From positions 310,001-374,000 of the forward strand of contig NZ_JABXWT010000001.1 in assembly GCF_013377785.1 (NCBI RefSeq): a stretch of DNA of 64,000 nt, given 5' to 3'. The notes beneath the pieces were generated by a model. It made no database searches and was not told where the DNA came from. It saw only the letters and a program-made list of their open reading frames with translations. Position numbers and translations under genes: made by a program. This DNA comes from Ruegeria haliotis (GTDB taxonomy: Bacteria; Pseudomonadota; Alphaproteobacteria; Rhodobacterales; Rhodobacteraceae). Of the stretch, positions 36,189-44,972 are shown in pieces (the first letter of the stretch is position 1; each line of letters starts with the position of its first letter).

Positions 36189-36674
36189 ATGATCCGACCC
36201 ATCAGACATAGAACCGCGCAGGCCAATAGCACTGCGCGCGCGACCCCGGAAGGAGGAGCCCGCCGGTGGCGGGTCCGGGGTTGCGCCATTGGTTTGATGC
36301 TTTCCGTTCTTTCCACATCTGGTTTTGCTCAGACAAGCGCTCTGTTACCGGTTCCCTCGGGGCAGCCGGTTGAATTGAGCGATGTCCTGTTGGACAACAA
36401 TCCCGGCGAGCTGTGGCTGCGGTTCCGCTTTATCGCGCCAAAGATAGGCGCGTCGATCGGACGGATCGGCTATGACGTCGCCTCAACGGACATGGAACAT
36501 CTGTGCCAGACGTTGGTCGTTGCCTATGTCGCCCAGCATCAGCTGGAACCCGCGCGGGTGGTTGTGTCGCTGTCCGACCGCCCCATCGAATTCGGTGATG
36601 CTGCCCCGGATGCAACACAGTTTTTCGAAGCCTACCGGCTGGAGCAATCCCGGTGTATCTGGGAGGGGCTCTGA
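36189..36674 (+). CDS. DUF6497 exported protein
   Basis: A 161-residue protein of a small family found mainly in Rhodobacteraceae (I recognise it as DUF6497; function unknown). A basic N-terminal stretch precedes a hydrophobic segment (CAIGLMLSVLSTSGFAQ) that looks like a signal peptide, so the true start might lie further downstream than ATG 36189. The mature part is about 110 residues with two spaced cysteines (HLCQTL and SRCIWE) that could form a disulfide. It sits directly behind pccB, and its stop is two bases from the ATG of a small open frame. Confidence 0.7.
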   Translation: MIRPIRHRTAQANSTARATPEGGARRWRVRGCAIGLMLSVLSTSGFAQTSALLPVPSGQPVELSDVLLDNNPGELWLRFRFIAPKIGASIGRIGYDVASTDMEHLCQTLVVAYVAQHQLEPARVVVSLSDRPIEFGDAAPDATQFFEAYRLEQSRCIWEGL

Positions 36675-36676
36675 CC

Positions 36677-36817
36677 ATGACTCACAGCATTCATGATCTC
36701 AGAGCGTTTCAGATCAACGGTGCGGCTTTGGAGGTGCGCGACATGACCCCATCCTTAAGCGGATGCGATTTTTCTTTCTCTGTGAATACGTTAGTGGCTG
36801 AGGTGTCGGTATGCTGA
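36677..36817 (+). CDS. Small unknown protein in the pcc locus
   Basis: A 46-codon frame starting with ATG two bases after the DUF6497 stop (TGACCATG) and ending seven bases inside the next gene. The tight coupling on both sides is the main reason to accept it. The product begins MTHSIHDLRAFQINGAALEV and has two cysteines but no recognised domain. It could be a genuine short protein or only a device for passing ribosomes to the next gene. Confidence 0.4.
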   Translation: MTHSIHDLRAFQINGAALEVRDMTPSLSGCDFSFSVNTLVAEVSVC

Positions 36818-37164
36818 AACATCGCGGATTTCCCGGGCGTTTGGCCGGCACCGACTTTCAATTTATCGTTCGCCGTGCCAATCCAAAGGGTGTCACCCCG
36901 TTAAGTCGGCGTGAGAGATTCCGGGATCGCAGACCGGCAGACCGGCGTGCAGACGCCGCCTTCATGCAGGCACTTTGGGAGCATTTCGGAGATCAGCCTT
37001 TTGAGCGCGGTAACCTGGACGCAGGCCGGCTCAGCTGGCTATTCGAGCGCGAGGTCATTCCGGCAGAAGACCCGTTTGATCCGGCAAGTTATGATGCTTT
37101 GTTGGTGATCGATCTGGACGCGGCGCGCGCGTCTTTCCCCGATATCTTCGGTGGGGTGGCCTGA
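36811..37164 (+). CDS. Unknown arginine-rich protein in the pcc locus
   Basis: A 117-residue protein that I do not recognise. The first half is very basic (SRRERFRDRRPADRRADAAF), and the second half is acidic (EREVIPAEDPFDPASYDALLVIDLDAARASFPDIF). There is no signal peptide or membrane segment. It overlaps the preceding 46-codon frame by seven bases. A soluble nucleic-acid- or protein-binding role would fit the charge pattern, but this is speculation. Confidence 0.6.
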   Translation: MLKHRGFPGRLAGTDFQFIVRRANPKGVTPLSRRERFRDRRPADRRADAAFMQALWEHFGDQPFERGNLDAGRLSWLFEREVIPAEDPFDPASYDALLVIDLDAARASFPDIFGGVA

Positions 37165-37209
37165 CCATGCGCAGGCTGGCGTCACACATTCCTATCCGCG
37201 AGGATGTAA

Positions 37210-37231
37210 CCCTGCCCGATAACGGGCAGGG
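37210..37231 (-). terminator. Stem-loop between the pcc small genes and the porin gene
   Basis: A perfect 9-bp stem CCCTGCCCG/CGGGCAGGG with an ATAA loop lies 14 bases past the porin stop codon. No T run follows on either strand, so it is a stability or weak termination element that could serve both converging transcripts. Confidence 0.5.
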
Positions 37232-37244
37232 CCGGTATGTGTCG

Positions 37245-38396
37245 TCAGAAGTTCAGCTGAGCAGCAACCTGAACGCGGTTGCCGTCAAAATCCCGCCCGG
37301 TGATCACATCGTTCCGTTCTCCATAGATGTACTCGGCGCTGAGCGTCAGATTGTCGGTCGCTTTGTAAAAGGCGTTTACGTGAATCGTTTCCAACTCGGT
37401 GAACGACAATGTGCCAGTCGAGGTCGGCAGGTCGTAATCTTCGCGACCGTAGGCGATGCCGACGTTCCATTTTTCACCCAGATCTTGCCGGAACTCGACA
37501 GTGAATCCGTCCACGTCGTTGGCCTGCCCGCCGACGATGGGATCGCCAAGACCGATCAGGTAGGGACCAATGGCTTCGCCATTGACGTAGTTGACTTGGA
37601 ACAGGCCACCTTGCCAGGGTCTGATCGAGCCGGACAAGGTAAAGCCGGTCTGATCAACTTCGACATCGCCGGATTGCGCTTTGCCGTACAGGGCCGATGC
37701 GCGGGCAATGTAGGTTCCGTCATTGTATTCCGCCGATGCAGTCAGGACCGGATCATTCGAATTCGATCCGCTGACGTTTTCTTCAACCGAAACCGCAAAT
37801 GTTGTGTTGGTCCCGAATTTGTTGCTGTAGCGCACCTGTGGAACGCGGGCAAAAGCAATACCGACCGGACCGTTGAATTCAACCGAGGTCGGATAGGTGT
37901 CCAATGGCTGGAAGTTGGTCCAGTACTGGCCAATAAGCCAATTGTCCCCGATCGTGATATTGGCGTGGCGCAGGCGCAGTTCAGCAGTACCGTTCGAGGC
38001 GAACAGGTCCAATTCCAACTGGCCGCCGATCTCACCGATGCCACTCGGGGTGCTGGTGCGCAGCCCGATGCGCGACTGACGGACTGTAGCGCCGAATGTC
38101 CCGGTGGTGGCAGCCGAGGGTTCGCCGATGACGTTCACAAAAGCGGTATCGCCCTGATCGAATTCGAAGTCATAGAAGAAGTCGGCCTTCACGTAGCCGT
38201 AGACATCCAGAACGGTGTTTCCGATTCTGAAATCACCGTTAGCCGGGCCGGCACTGTTGGCCTCAAGCGCTTCAACCCGGGCGCGCAGGGCGTCGAGTTC
38301 GGCCTGGTTTGCGACATCTTCGGCAAAAGCCAGCGTGCTGGTCACACTAAGAGCAGAGGCAGCAAGCAGGAGTGCCTTTTTTCTCTTTATAATCAT
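37245..38396 (-). CDS. Outer-membrane porin, DcaP-like
   Basis: A 383-residue outer-membrane beta-barrel protein. A signal peptide (MIIKRKKALLLAASALSVTSTLAFA) is followed by a short coiled-coil segment (NQAELDALRARVEALEAN) and a barrel that ends in phenylalanine (VQVAAQLNF), as outer-membrane porins do. The N-terminal coiled coil plus barrel suits the DcaP-type trimeric channels for dicarboxylates and similar anions, though the exact subfamily is uncertain. ATG 38396 is chosen over an upstream start because it gives a clean signal peptide. It is transcribed against the pcc genes. Confidence 0.85.
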   Translation of the reverse strand: MIIKRKKALLLAASALSVTSTLAFAEDVANQAELDALRARVEALEANSAGPANGDFRIGNTVLDVYGYVKADFFYDFEFDQGDTAFVNVIGEPSAATTGTFGATVRQSRIGLRTSTPSGIGEIGGQLELDLFASNGTAELRLRHANITIGDNWLIGQYWTNFQPLDTYPTSVEFNGPVGIAFARVPQVRYSNKFGTNTTFAVSVEENVSGSNSNDPVLTASAEYNDGTYIARASALYGKAQSGDVEVDQTGFTLSGSIRPWQGGLFQVNYVNGEAIGPYLIGLGDPIVGGQANDVDGFTVEFRQDLGEKWNVGIAYGREDYDLPTSTGTLSFTELETIHVNAFYKATDNLTLSAEYIYGERNDVITGRDFDGNRVQVAAQLNF

Positions 38397-38784
38397 GTGG
38401 TTGTTTCCTTGTGTGCGAGTGTGCACAAACACCGTTCCACGCAACGGATTGTGAGGGAAATCACGAGAACGGGATGTGAAACGCCAAATCTCTCAAGGAA
38501 ACGTGTGATTAAATCCAAGGTTTTTCACGCAAGGGTGAACAGATCGGTTAACCCTATGTGTGTGAATAATATTTCTCTGACGGCACAATCGATGGATTGT
38601 GATGTTGCCGGTGCAGAAACTCACATTGGTCGGGGAAATTGTAACGGCAACGTGACCGCTTCGGACGTGAACGGTGTATGGCGGATGACATTTGGTGTAG
38701 GCGCGAATCTGCGCGGGATTTCGCCGGATGGGCGATTTCCAGCCGGAATCTCAACTGGAAACAATACTTTGTTTGCGGCCTTGA
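38397..38784. other. Porin upstream region, no gene seen
   Basis: Nearly 390 bases between the porin start and the candidate small RNA. The part next to the porin gene must carry its promoter. A frame at 38621-38932 on the minus strand has no ribosome binding site and overlaps the structured RNA candidate, so I do not accept it. Confidence 0.4.
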
Positions 38785-38915
38785 TTGTACTGTGCATGGT
38801 GGCTAGGCCGTGCGGCTCTACTTTGCCTGCGCCGCACATGCACCTACTATTCCGTACCCCTTCCTTCCGCGGGCAGGCTTGTGTTCCCCACATTGTCCTG
38901 CCCGCGTTTTTCTTT
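38785..38915 (+). ncRNA. Candidate small RNA with Rho-independent terminator
   Basis: A strong plus-strand terminator (CGCGGGCAGG at 38868-38877, CCTGCCCGCG at 38897-38906, then TTTTTCTTT) has no gene in front of it. Upstream is a nested stem: GTGCAT (38793-38798) pairs with ATGCAC (38838-38843) and encloses GTGCGGC (38811-38817) paired with GCCGCAC (38831-38837). Between the two structures is a single-stranded C/U-rich stretch, ACCCCTTCCTTCC (38855-38867), complementary to Shine-Dalgarno-type sequence. This is the layout of a trans-acting small RNA. The 5' end and promoter are uncertain. Confidence 0.4.
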
Positions 38916-39046
38916 GCGCGTGTTTCAGTCATAAAGCAGCAAAAAACTGCGCAAAGTAGGGTTTATCGACGTCTGTTATTGAATAACAACGCTCGGTTCC
39001 GGCATCTGCCCCTAAATTCATCAAGAAACCTAAAGGGGCAGACGAC

Positions 39047-39250
39047 ATGCAAATCTCACGACTTTTCCTTGTTATGGCAACCTGTGCAGGCCTTGCCGCC
39101 TGTGGCGATACCACTGGTGAACAGGCGTTGCTTGGCGGCGGCGCAGGGGCGGTGGGGGCGGCGGTCCTTAGCGCCGACCCGCTGTTTGGCGCTGCGATCG
39201 GTGCCGCGGGCAACGTGCTATACTGCAAGACGCAGAACACCTGTAACTAA
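39047..39250 (+). CDS. Small glycine-zipper lipoprotein
   Basis: A 67-residue lipoprotein: the signal peptide ends in LAAC with Cys19 as the lipidated residue, followed by a glycine-rich hydrophobic stretch (LLGGGAGAVGAAVLSADPLFGAAIGAAG) of glycine-zipper type and a C-terminal CKTQNTC pair. Such small lipoproteins sit in the outer membrane or periplasm; the function is unknown. AAAGGGGC precedes ATG 39047. It lies between the candidate small RNA and pccA. Confidence 0.85.
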   Translation: MQISRLFLVMATCAGLAACGDTTGEQALLGGGAGAVGAAVLSADPLFGAAIGAAGNVLYCKTQNTCN

Positions 39251-39366
39251 CGATCAATTCAACGGGGCGCGCATCGTCCCGTCCGTCATCGCGCATCACG
39301 CCGTCGTGGGGTCAGACACCATGGCGGCGTTTTGCGTTTCCAGAACACCAAGACAAAGGACGTTCC

Positions 39367-41412
39367 ATGTTTAACAAGATCCTGATCGCCAACCGGGGCG
39401 AGATTGCCTGCCGTGTCATCAAGACGGCGCGTAAAATGGGAATCAGCACGGTCGCCATCTATTCGGACGCGGACCGTCAGGCGCTGCATGTCGCGATGGC
39501 GGATGAGGCTGTGCATATCGGCCCGCCGCCCGCCAACCAGTCCTATATCGTGATTGACAAGGTGATGGACGCCATTCGCCAAAGCGGTGCGCAGGCGGTT
39601 CATCCCGGCTATGGTTTCTTGTCGGAAAACTCCAAATTTGCCGAGGCACTGGACGCCGAGGGCGTGGCCTTTGTCGGCCCCCCGGTTGGTGCGATTGAGA
39701 GCATGGGCGATAAGATCACCTCGAAGAAGATCGCGCAGGAGGCAGGCGTTTCGACCGTTCCCGGCTATATGGGGTTGATCGAAGACGCTGAAGAGGCGGT
39801 GAAAATTTCCAACCAAGTCGGCTATCCAGTAATGATCAAAGCCAGCGCTGGCGGCGGCGGCAAAGGCATGCGGATCGCGTGGACCGACGACGAGGCGCGC
39901 GAAGGCTTCCAGTCATCCAAGAACGAAGCGGCGAATTCCTTTGGGGACGACCGGATTTTCATCGAGAAATTCGTGACACAGCCGCGCCATATCGAAATTC
40001 AGGTGCTGTGCGATAGCCACGGCAACGGCATCTATCTGGGCGAGCGTGAATGCTCGATTCAGCGCCGGAACCAGAAAGTCGTCGAAGAGGCGCCGTCGCC
40101 GTTCCTGGACGAAGCCACCCGCCGCAACATGGGCGAGCAGGCCGTGGCCTTGGCCAAGGCCGTGGGATATGCCAGCGCGGGCACGGTGGAATTCATCGTT
40201 GATGGGGAAAAGAACTTTTATTTCCTCGAAATGAACACGCGTCTGCAAGTTGAGCATCCGGTGACCGAGCTGATTACCGGCGTCGATCTGGTTGAGCAGA
40301 TGATCCGCGTCGCAGCGGGTGAGCCGCTGTCGATCACGCAAGATGATGTGACGCTGACCGGCTGGGCCATCGAAAACCGTCTGTATGCGGAAGATCCCTA
40401 TCGCGGCTTCCTGCCATCCATTGGCCGTCTGACCCGTTATCGTCCGCCGCAGGAAATTGCGGCTGGCCCCTTGTTGGTGAACGACAAATGGCAGGGTGAT
40501 GCACCCGCAGGCGACATGGCTGTACGCAACGATACCGGCGTCTATGAAGGCGGCGAGATCAGCATGTATTATGACCCGATGATCGCCAAGCTGTGCACAT
40601 GGGCGCCAACGCGGGATCAGGCCATCGAAGCGATGCGCGTGGCGCTGGACAGTTTCGAAGTTGAAGGCATCGGTCATAACCTGCCGTTCCTGTCAGCCGT
40701 GATGGATCATCCCATATTCGTCAGCGGTGACATGACCACCGCGTTCATCGAAGAACAATACCCCGATGGGTTCCAGGGCGTCGAACTGCCTGAGGCCGAG
40801 TTGCGCCGGATCGCCGCCTCGTGCGCCGCAATGCACCGCGTGGCCGAAATCCGTCGGACCCGTGTATCGGGCCGGATGGACAACCACGAACGCAAGGTTG
40901 GCACGGAATGGGTGGTAACCGCGCAGGGGCATGAATTTGCGCTTGCCATAGATGCCGATCATGAAGGCTCGACCGTGACATTCGATGACGGCGCGGCTTT
41001 CCGGATCTCGTCCGACTGGACGCCGGGGGATCAACTGGCCATTCTGGATGTGGACGGCAGCCCGCTTGTCCTCAAGGCCGGGAAAATCTCGGGCGGGTTC
41101 CGCATCAGAAACCGTGGCGCGGATTTCAAGGTGCATGTTCGCACCGCACGTCAGGCCGAACTGGCCAAGCTGATGCCTGAAAAACTGCCACCGGACACAT
41201 CGAAAATGCTGCTCTGCCCGATGCCGGGCCTGATCGTGAAGGTCAATGTCGAAGTCGGGCAAGAGGTGCAGGAAGGGCAAGCGCTGTGCACCGTCGAAGC
41301 CATGAAGATGGAAAACATCCTGCGCGCCGAGAAAAAGGGCGTTGTCTCCAAGGTCAATGCAGGCCCCGGCGACAGCCTGGCGGTTGATGACGTGATCATG
41401 GAGTTCGAGTGA
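39367..41412 (+). CDS. pccA: Propionyl-CoA carboxylase alpha subunit (biotin carboxylase + biotin carrier)
   Basis: A 681-residue biotinylated subunit of propionyl-CoA carboxylase. The biotin carboxylase part (residues 1 to about 450) has the ATP-grasp loop KASAGGGGKGMRIAW and EMNTRLQVEHPVTE. A linker/BT region follows, then a C-terminal biotinyl domain with VEAMKMENILRAEKKG; Lys647 is the biotin site. AAGGACG precedes ATG 39367. It is 3.3 kb from pccB and lacks an obvious TTTGCAAA element of its own, so it may be controlled separately. Confidence 0.96.
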   Translation: MFNKILIANRGEIACRVIKTARKMGISTVAIYSDADRQALHVAMADEAVHIGPPPANQSYIVIDKVMDAIRQSGAQAVHPGYGFLSENSKFAEALDAEGVAFVGPPVGAIESMGDKITSKKIAQEAGVSTVPGYMGLIEDAEEAVKISNQVGYPVMIKASAGGGGKGMRIAWTDDEAREGFQSSKNEAANSFGDDRIFIEKFVTQPRHIEIQVLCDSHGNGIYLGERECSIQRRNQKVVEEAPSPFLDEATRRNMGEQAVALAKAVGYASAGTVEFIVDGEKNFYFLEMNTRLQVEHPVTELITGVDLVEQMIRVAAGEPLSITQDDVTLTGWAIENRLYAEDPYRGFLPSIGRLTRYRPPQEIAAGPLLVNDKWQGDAPAGDMAVRNDTGVYEGGEISMYYDPMIAKLCTWAPTRDQAIEAMRVALDSFEVEGIGHNLPFLSAVMDHPIFVSGDMTTAFIEEQYPDGFQGVELPEAELRRIAASCAAMHRVAEIRRTRVSGRMDNHERKVGTEWVVTAQGHEFALAIDADHEGSTVTFDDGAAFRISSDWTPGDQLAILDVDGSPLVLKAGKISGGFRIRNRGADFKVHVRTARQAELAKLMPEKLPPDTSKMLLCPMPGLIVKVNVEVGQEVQEGQALCTVEAMKMENILRAEKKGVVSKVNAGPGDSLAVDDVIMEFE

Positions 41413-41500
41413 TCCGGCTTTTGCCACATATCCCGAGGTCCCCGGCGGTTGACGTCGGGGTCATCCTGTGTGGCGCTCGGCCGCATTCAGGGCCAGAGGC

Positions 41501-41947
41501 TTATCCGCCTTCGCGCCGCTCGCGGATTTCACGTTCGCGCAGCGGAGTTTTGTCGATGGATCTGCCGATTTCGCGCACGCTCCAGGGCGACGGTTTGCGC
41601 AGTTTGACCACGCCATCTTTGTCGACAAACACCATTTGGAACCCGCGTGGCCGCAATTGTGACCGGATCGCTGATCGGGTCGAGGGATCTGTATCGGTCA
41701 GAACCACGACATCCCGGTCGCGCATCGCGTCTTCTCCGTCCGTCAGCATGTCGATCTGTTGTTGGAACCTCGGATCTGCCGGGGTGTCGGCAAAGACCAC
41801 GATCGCGCGTTGGGTCCAGAGGAAATCGCTGAGTTCGCTGTCACCCACAGGGCGGACAAACGCATCATCAGCAGGCGCAGCCCCGTCGGCGGCCAAAACA
41901 GCCAGCGGGAATAATGCCAAAAAAACAAAGGCAAGCGTACGAGTCAT
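41501..41947 (-). CDS. DUF4174 exported protein
   Basis: A 148-residue protein with a signal peptide (MTRTLAFVFLALFPLAVLAA) and a DUF4174 domain: LSDFLWTQRAIVVFADTPADPRFQQQIDMLTDG... DRDVVVLTDTDP... LRPRGFQMVFVDKDGVVKLRKPSPWSVREIGRSID. The fold looks thioredoxin-like but lacks a C-x-x-C site, and its role is unknown. It is transcribed against pccA and the mutase gene and occupies the gap between them. ATG 41947 is preferred to longer starts because it opens the signal peptide. Confidence 0.85.
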   Translation of the reverse strand: MTRTLAFVFLALFPLAVLAADGAAPADDAFVRPVGDSELSDFLWTQRAIVVFADTPADPRFQQQIDMLTDGEDAMRDRDVVVLTDTDPSTRSAIRSQLRPRGFQMVFVDKDGVVKLRKPSPWSVREIGRSIDKTPLREREIRERREGG

Positions 41948-42115
41948 GGGGCCTCCTGTTCCGATGAATATAGCTTCTGCGCGCGCGAATGCGACTGGCG
42001 AATTGCACATGACGCTCAAAATGTCGCGCGTTGCCGGGCCTGAAGGGGCGACCAAGAACACATCCACGCGCAGTCCTGGACATGCCGTGGCCCGAAATGA
42101 CGAGAGGAAAGCTCA

Positions 42116-44242
42116 ATGACCAACACAAAAGACTGGCGCGCGCTGGCCGAGAAAGAGCTGCGCGGACGGCCGCTGGACGACCTGACCACGGAAACGCTGG
42201 AAGGCATCGACGTCAAACCGCTTTACACGCAAGAAGACACGTCTGATCTGCCGCATATGGGGACGCTGCCCGGCTTTGGGCCGTTTACGCGTGGCGTCAA
42301 GGCGACCATGTATGCAGGGCGCCCTTGGACCATTCGTCAATATGCCGGGTTTTCCACGGCAGAGGAGTCGAATGCCTTTTACCGCCGCAATCTGGCGGCG
42401 GGCCAGCAGGGCGTGTCGGTCGCTTTCGATCTGGCCACCCACCGGGGCTATGACAGCGACCACTCTCGCGTGGTCGGCGATGTCGGCAAGGCCGGTGTGG
42501 CCATCGACAGTGTCGAGGATATGAAGATTCTGTTTGACGGTATTCCGCTGGACAAGGTCTCGGTCTCGATGACGATGAATGGCGCGGTGATCCCGGTTCT
42601 GGCGAGTTTCATCGTTGCCGGTGAAGAGCAGGGCCATGACAAATCCGTGCTGTCCGGCACCATTCAGAATGACATTCTGAAAGAGTTCATGGTGCGCAAC
42701 ACCTATATCTACCCGCCTGAGCCGTCGATGAAGATCATTTCGGACATCATCGACTATACGTCGAATGAAATGCCCAAGTTTAACTCGATCTCGATCTCGG
42801 GCTATCACATGCAAGAGGCCGGGGCGAACCTGGTGCAGGAACTGGCCTATACGTTGGCGGATGGTCGTGAATACGTTCGCGCGGCAACGCAGGCGGGGAT
42901 GGATGTCGACAAGTTCGCGGGCCGTCTGTCGTTCTTCTTTGCCATTGGCATGAATTTCTTCATGGAGATCGCCAAGCTGCGGGCCGCGCGGACTCTGTGG
43001 CACCGGGTGATGACCGATTTCGGTGCGAAGTCCGAACGCTCCAAGATGCTGCGGACCCATTGCCAGACCTCGGGCGTCAGTCTGCAGGAACAGGATCCGT
43101 ATAACAACGTGATCCGCACCGCGTATGAGGCAATGAGCGCCGTTCTGGGCGGCACGCAAAGCTTGCACACCAACGCGCTGGACGAGGCGATCGCCTTGCC
43201 CACCGACTTCTCTGCCCGCATCGCGCGCAACACACAGCTGGTGCTGCAAGAGGAAACTGGCGTTACCGACGTGATCGATCCGCTGGCGGGGTCTTATTAC
43301 ATCGAAAGCCTGACCAACGAATTGGTCGAAAAGGCCTGGGCGCTGATGGAAGAGGTCGAGGAAATGGGCGGCATGACCAAGGCGGTCGCCTCCGGCATGC
43401 CCAAGCTGCGGATCGAGGAATCTGCGGCGCGTCGACAGGCCATGATCGATCGCGGCGAAGAGGTTATCGTCGGGGTCAACAAATACCGCAAGGAAAAAGA
43501 AGACCCGATCGACATTCTGGACGTCGATAACGTTGCCGTGCGTGACGCACAAGTTGCGCGCCTTGAACGTATCCGCGCGACGCGCGATGAGGCTGCGTGC
43601 CAGTCGGCGCTGGAGGCCTTGACCACAACCGCCCGGGAGGGGGGGAACCTGCTGGCCGCTGCTGTCGAAGCCGCCCGCGCCCGTGCATCCGTAGGAGAGA
43701 TCAGCATGGCAATGGAAAAGGAATTTGGTCGCCACCGCGCCGAGGTGAAAACCCTGGCCGGTGTCTACGGCGCCGCTTACGAGGGCGACGAGGGTTTCGC
43801 CGCCATCCAGAAATCCATTGAGGATTTCGCCGAAACCGAAGGCCGCCGTCCGCGTTTGTTGGTCGTCAAGATGGGGCAGGACGGCCATGATCGGGGCGCC
43901 AAGGTGATCGCCACGGCCTTTGCCGACATTGGCTTTGATGTGGACGTCGGCCCGCTGTTTCAGACCCCAGCCGAAGCCGCGCAGGATGCGGTCGACAATG
44001 ATGTCCACGTGGTGGGAATTTCGTCTCAGGCCGCAGGTCACAAGACACTGGCCCCGCAACTTGTCGAGGAACTTAAAAAAGCCGGTGCCGAGGATATTAT
44101 CGTGATCTGCGGTGGGGTCATCCCGCAGCAGGACTACCAGTTTCTTTTTGACCATGGCGTCAAGGCTATTTTTGGTCCGGGCACCAACATTCCCGAGGCA
44201 GCACAGGATATTCTGCGTCTGATTGCCGAGGCACGTGACTAA
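42116..44242 (+). CDS. scpA: Methylmalonyl-CoA mutase
   Basis: A 708-residue single-subunit methylmalonyl-CoA mutase, which turns (R)-methylmalonyl-CoA into succinyl-CoA with adenosylcobalamin. The substrate barrel has [33 protein letters not shown] and [13 protein letters not shown]. The cobalamin-binding end has DGHDRG (Asp589, His591, Gly594; His591 is the lower cobalt ligand) and [22 protein letters not shown] precedes ATG 42116. I see no cobalamin riboswitch in the spacer upstream, and no epimerase or MeaB gene nearby in the window. Confidence 0.96.
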   Translation: MTNTKDWRALAEKELRGRPLDDLTTETLEGIDVKPLYTQEDTSDLPHMGTLPGFGPFTRGVKATMYAGRPWTIRQYAGFSTAEESNAFYRRNLAAGQQGVSVAFDLATHRGYDSDHSRVVGDVGKAGVAIDSVEDMKILFDGIPLDKVSVSMTMNGAVIPVLASFIVAGEEQGHDKSVLSGTIQNDILKEFMVRNTYIYPPEPSMKIISDIIDYTSNEMPKFNSISISGYHMQEAGANLVQELAYTLADGREYVRAATQAGMDVDKFAGRLSFFFAIGMNFFMEIAKLRAARTLWHRVMTDFGAKSERSKMLRTHCQTSGVSLQEQDPYNNVIRTAYEAMSAVLGGTQSLHTNALDEAIALPTDFSARIARNTQLVLQEETGVTDVIDPLAGSYYIESLTNELVEKAWALMEEVEEMGGMTKAVASGMPKLRIEESAARRQAMIDRGEEVIVGVNKYRKEKEDPIDILDVDNVAVRDAQVARLERIRATRDEAACQSALEALTTTAREGGNLLAAAVEAARARASVGEISMAMEKEFGRHRAEVKTLAGVYGAAYEGDEGFAAIQKSIEDFAETEGRRPRLLVVKMGQDGHDRGAKVIATAFADIGFDVDVGPLFQTPAEAAQDAVDNDVHVVGISSQAAGHKTLAPQLVEELKKAGAEDIIVICGGVIPQQDYQFLFDHGVKAIFGPGTNIPEAAQDILRLIAEARD

Positions 44243-44247
44243 GCAAG

Positions 44248-44269
44248 AAGGGGGCATTGCCCCCTTTTT
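44248..44269 (+). terminator. Rho-independent terminator after methylmalonyl-CoA mutase
   Basis: AAGGGGGC pairs with GCCCCCTT around an ATT loop, and the right arm runs into TTTTT, six bases past the mutase stop codon. Confidence 0.9.
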
Positions 44270-44369
44270 CGCCAACACCTGAGGAAATTTCTGGCAGAAG
44301 GCCCGTGCGCCTTTGCTTTTTGTTGCGCCGGAGGGCCGTGTGGTTAGGGTCAGGGTTTTAGGAGGCGCT

Positions 44370-44972
44370 ATGGAACTGGATCATATCGCAATCGCCGGAG
44401 CCAGCCTTGAAGAGGCGACAGCGCATGTCGAAGACGCATTGGGCGTCCGGCTACAGGCTGGCGGGCAGCACGAGACATTTGGAACCTACAATCGATTGTT
44501 GGGTCTGGAAGATGGTTTGTATCTTGAGGCCATTGCCATCGACCCTGAGGCTCCCAACCCGGGGCGGCCCAGATGGTTCGATCTGGATAATTTTTCTGGT
44601 CCGCCACGCCTGACCAACTGGATTTGTAGCGTTGCCGATCTCGGGGTTACTTTGCAATCCTGGTCGGCAGAGGCAGGTCAGATCGTTGACCTCGCACGCG
44701 GAGAACTGCGATGGCGTATGGCAGTGCCGGAGACCGGGCAACTGCCATATGACAATCTGTTTCCTGCACTCATCCAATGGCAGGGTGATTTACATCCCGC
44801 CGAAATGTTGAACCCCAGTGGATGCCGGTTGCAGAGACTAAGTGTTTCTCATCCGATGGCCGACGATTTGGCGCGTGTTCTCGGGCCTATGAAACGCGTC
44901 GAGTTTCATACCGGCCCTATCGCGTTGCAGGCCGAGTTTGACACGCCGAGTGGCCCTCGCGTGTTGGAATGA
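44370..44972 (+). CDS. VOC-fold (glyoxalase-like) protein
   Basis: A 200-residue protein with a glyoxalase-like/VOC domain: MELDHIAIAGASLEEATAHVEDALGVRLQAGGQH at the start and NRLLGLEDGLYLEAIAIDPE following, typical of the PF13468-type members. Its reaction is unknown. AGGAGG lies before ATG 44370. Its stop overlaps the GNAT gene start (ATGA). Although methylmalonyl-CoA epimerase is also a VOC protein and this gene lies near the mutase, its sequence does not look like that enzyme. Confidence 0.8.
   Translation: MELDHIAIAGASLEEATAHVEDALGVRLQAGGQHETFGTYNRLLGLEDGLYLEAIAIDPEAPNPGRPRWFDLDNFSGPPRLTNWICSVADLGVTLQSWSAEAGQIVDLARGELRWRMAVPETGQLPYDNLFPALIQWQGDLHPAEMLNPSGCRLQRLSVSHPMADDLARVLGPMKRVEFHTGPIALQAEFDTPSGPRVLE

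Noticed and set aside
38621-38932. 103-codon minus-strand frame between porin and lipoprotein genes
   Set aside because: No start signals, and it overlaps the well-paired structured RNA candidate on the other strand.
37167-39374. 735-codon plus-strand frame starting right after the pcc small genes
   Set aside because: It runs antisense across the whole porin gene, the candidate small RNA and another lipoprotein gene; its composition is that of a mirror frame in GC-rich DNA, and no domain is recognisable. Only its TGACCATG start junction is noteworthy.
41948-42115. Cobalamin riboswitch before the B12-dependent mutase
   Set aside because: The spacer is too short and shares space with the DUF4174 gene start; I could find no B12-box-like sequence.
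42113-44278. 721-codon minus-strand frame antisense to methylmalonyl-CoA mutase
   Set aside because: It mirrors the full mutase gene; composition (histidine, glutamine and arginine rich) and lack of a ribosome binding site mark it as a shadow of codon bias.
44370-44972. VOC protein as the missing methylmalonyl-CoA epimerase
   Set aside because: The gene sits near the mutase, but its N-terminal pattern and length (200 residues) match a different glyoxalase-like group, and it is separated by a strong terminator.
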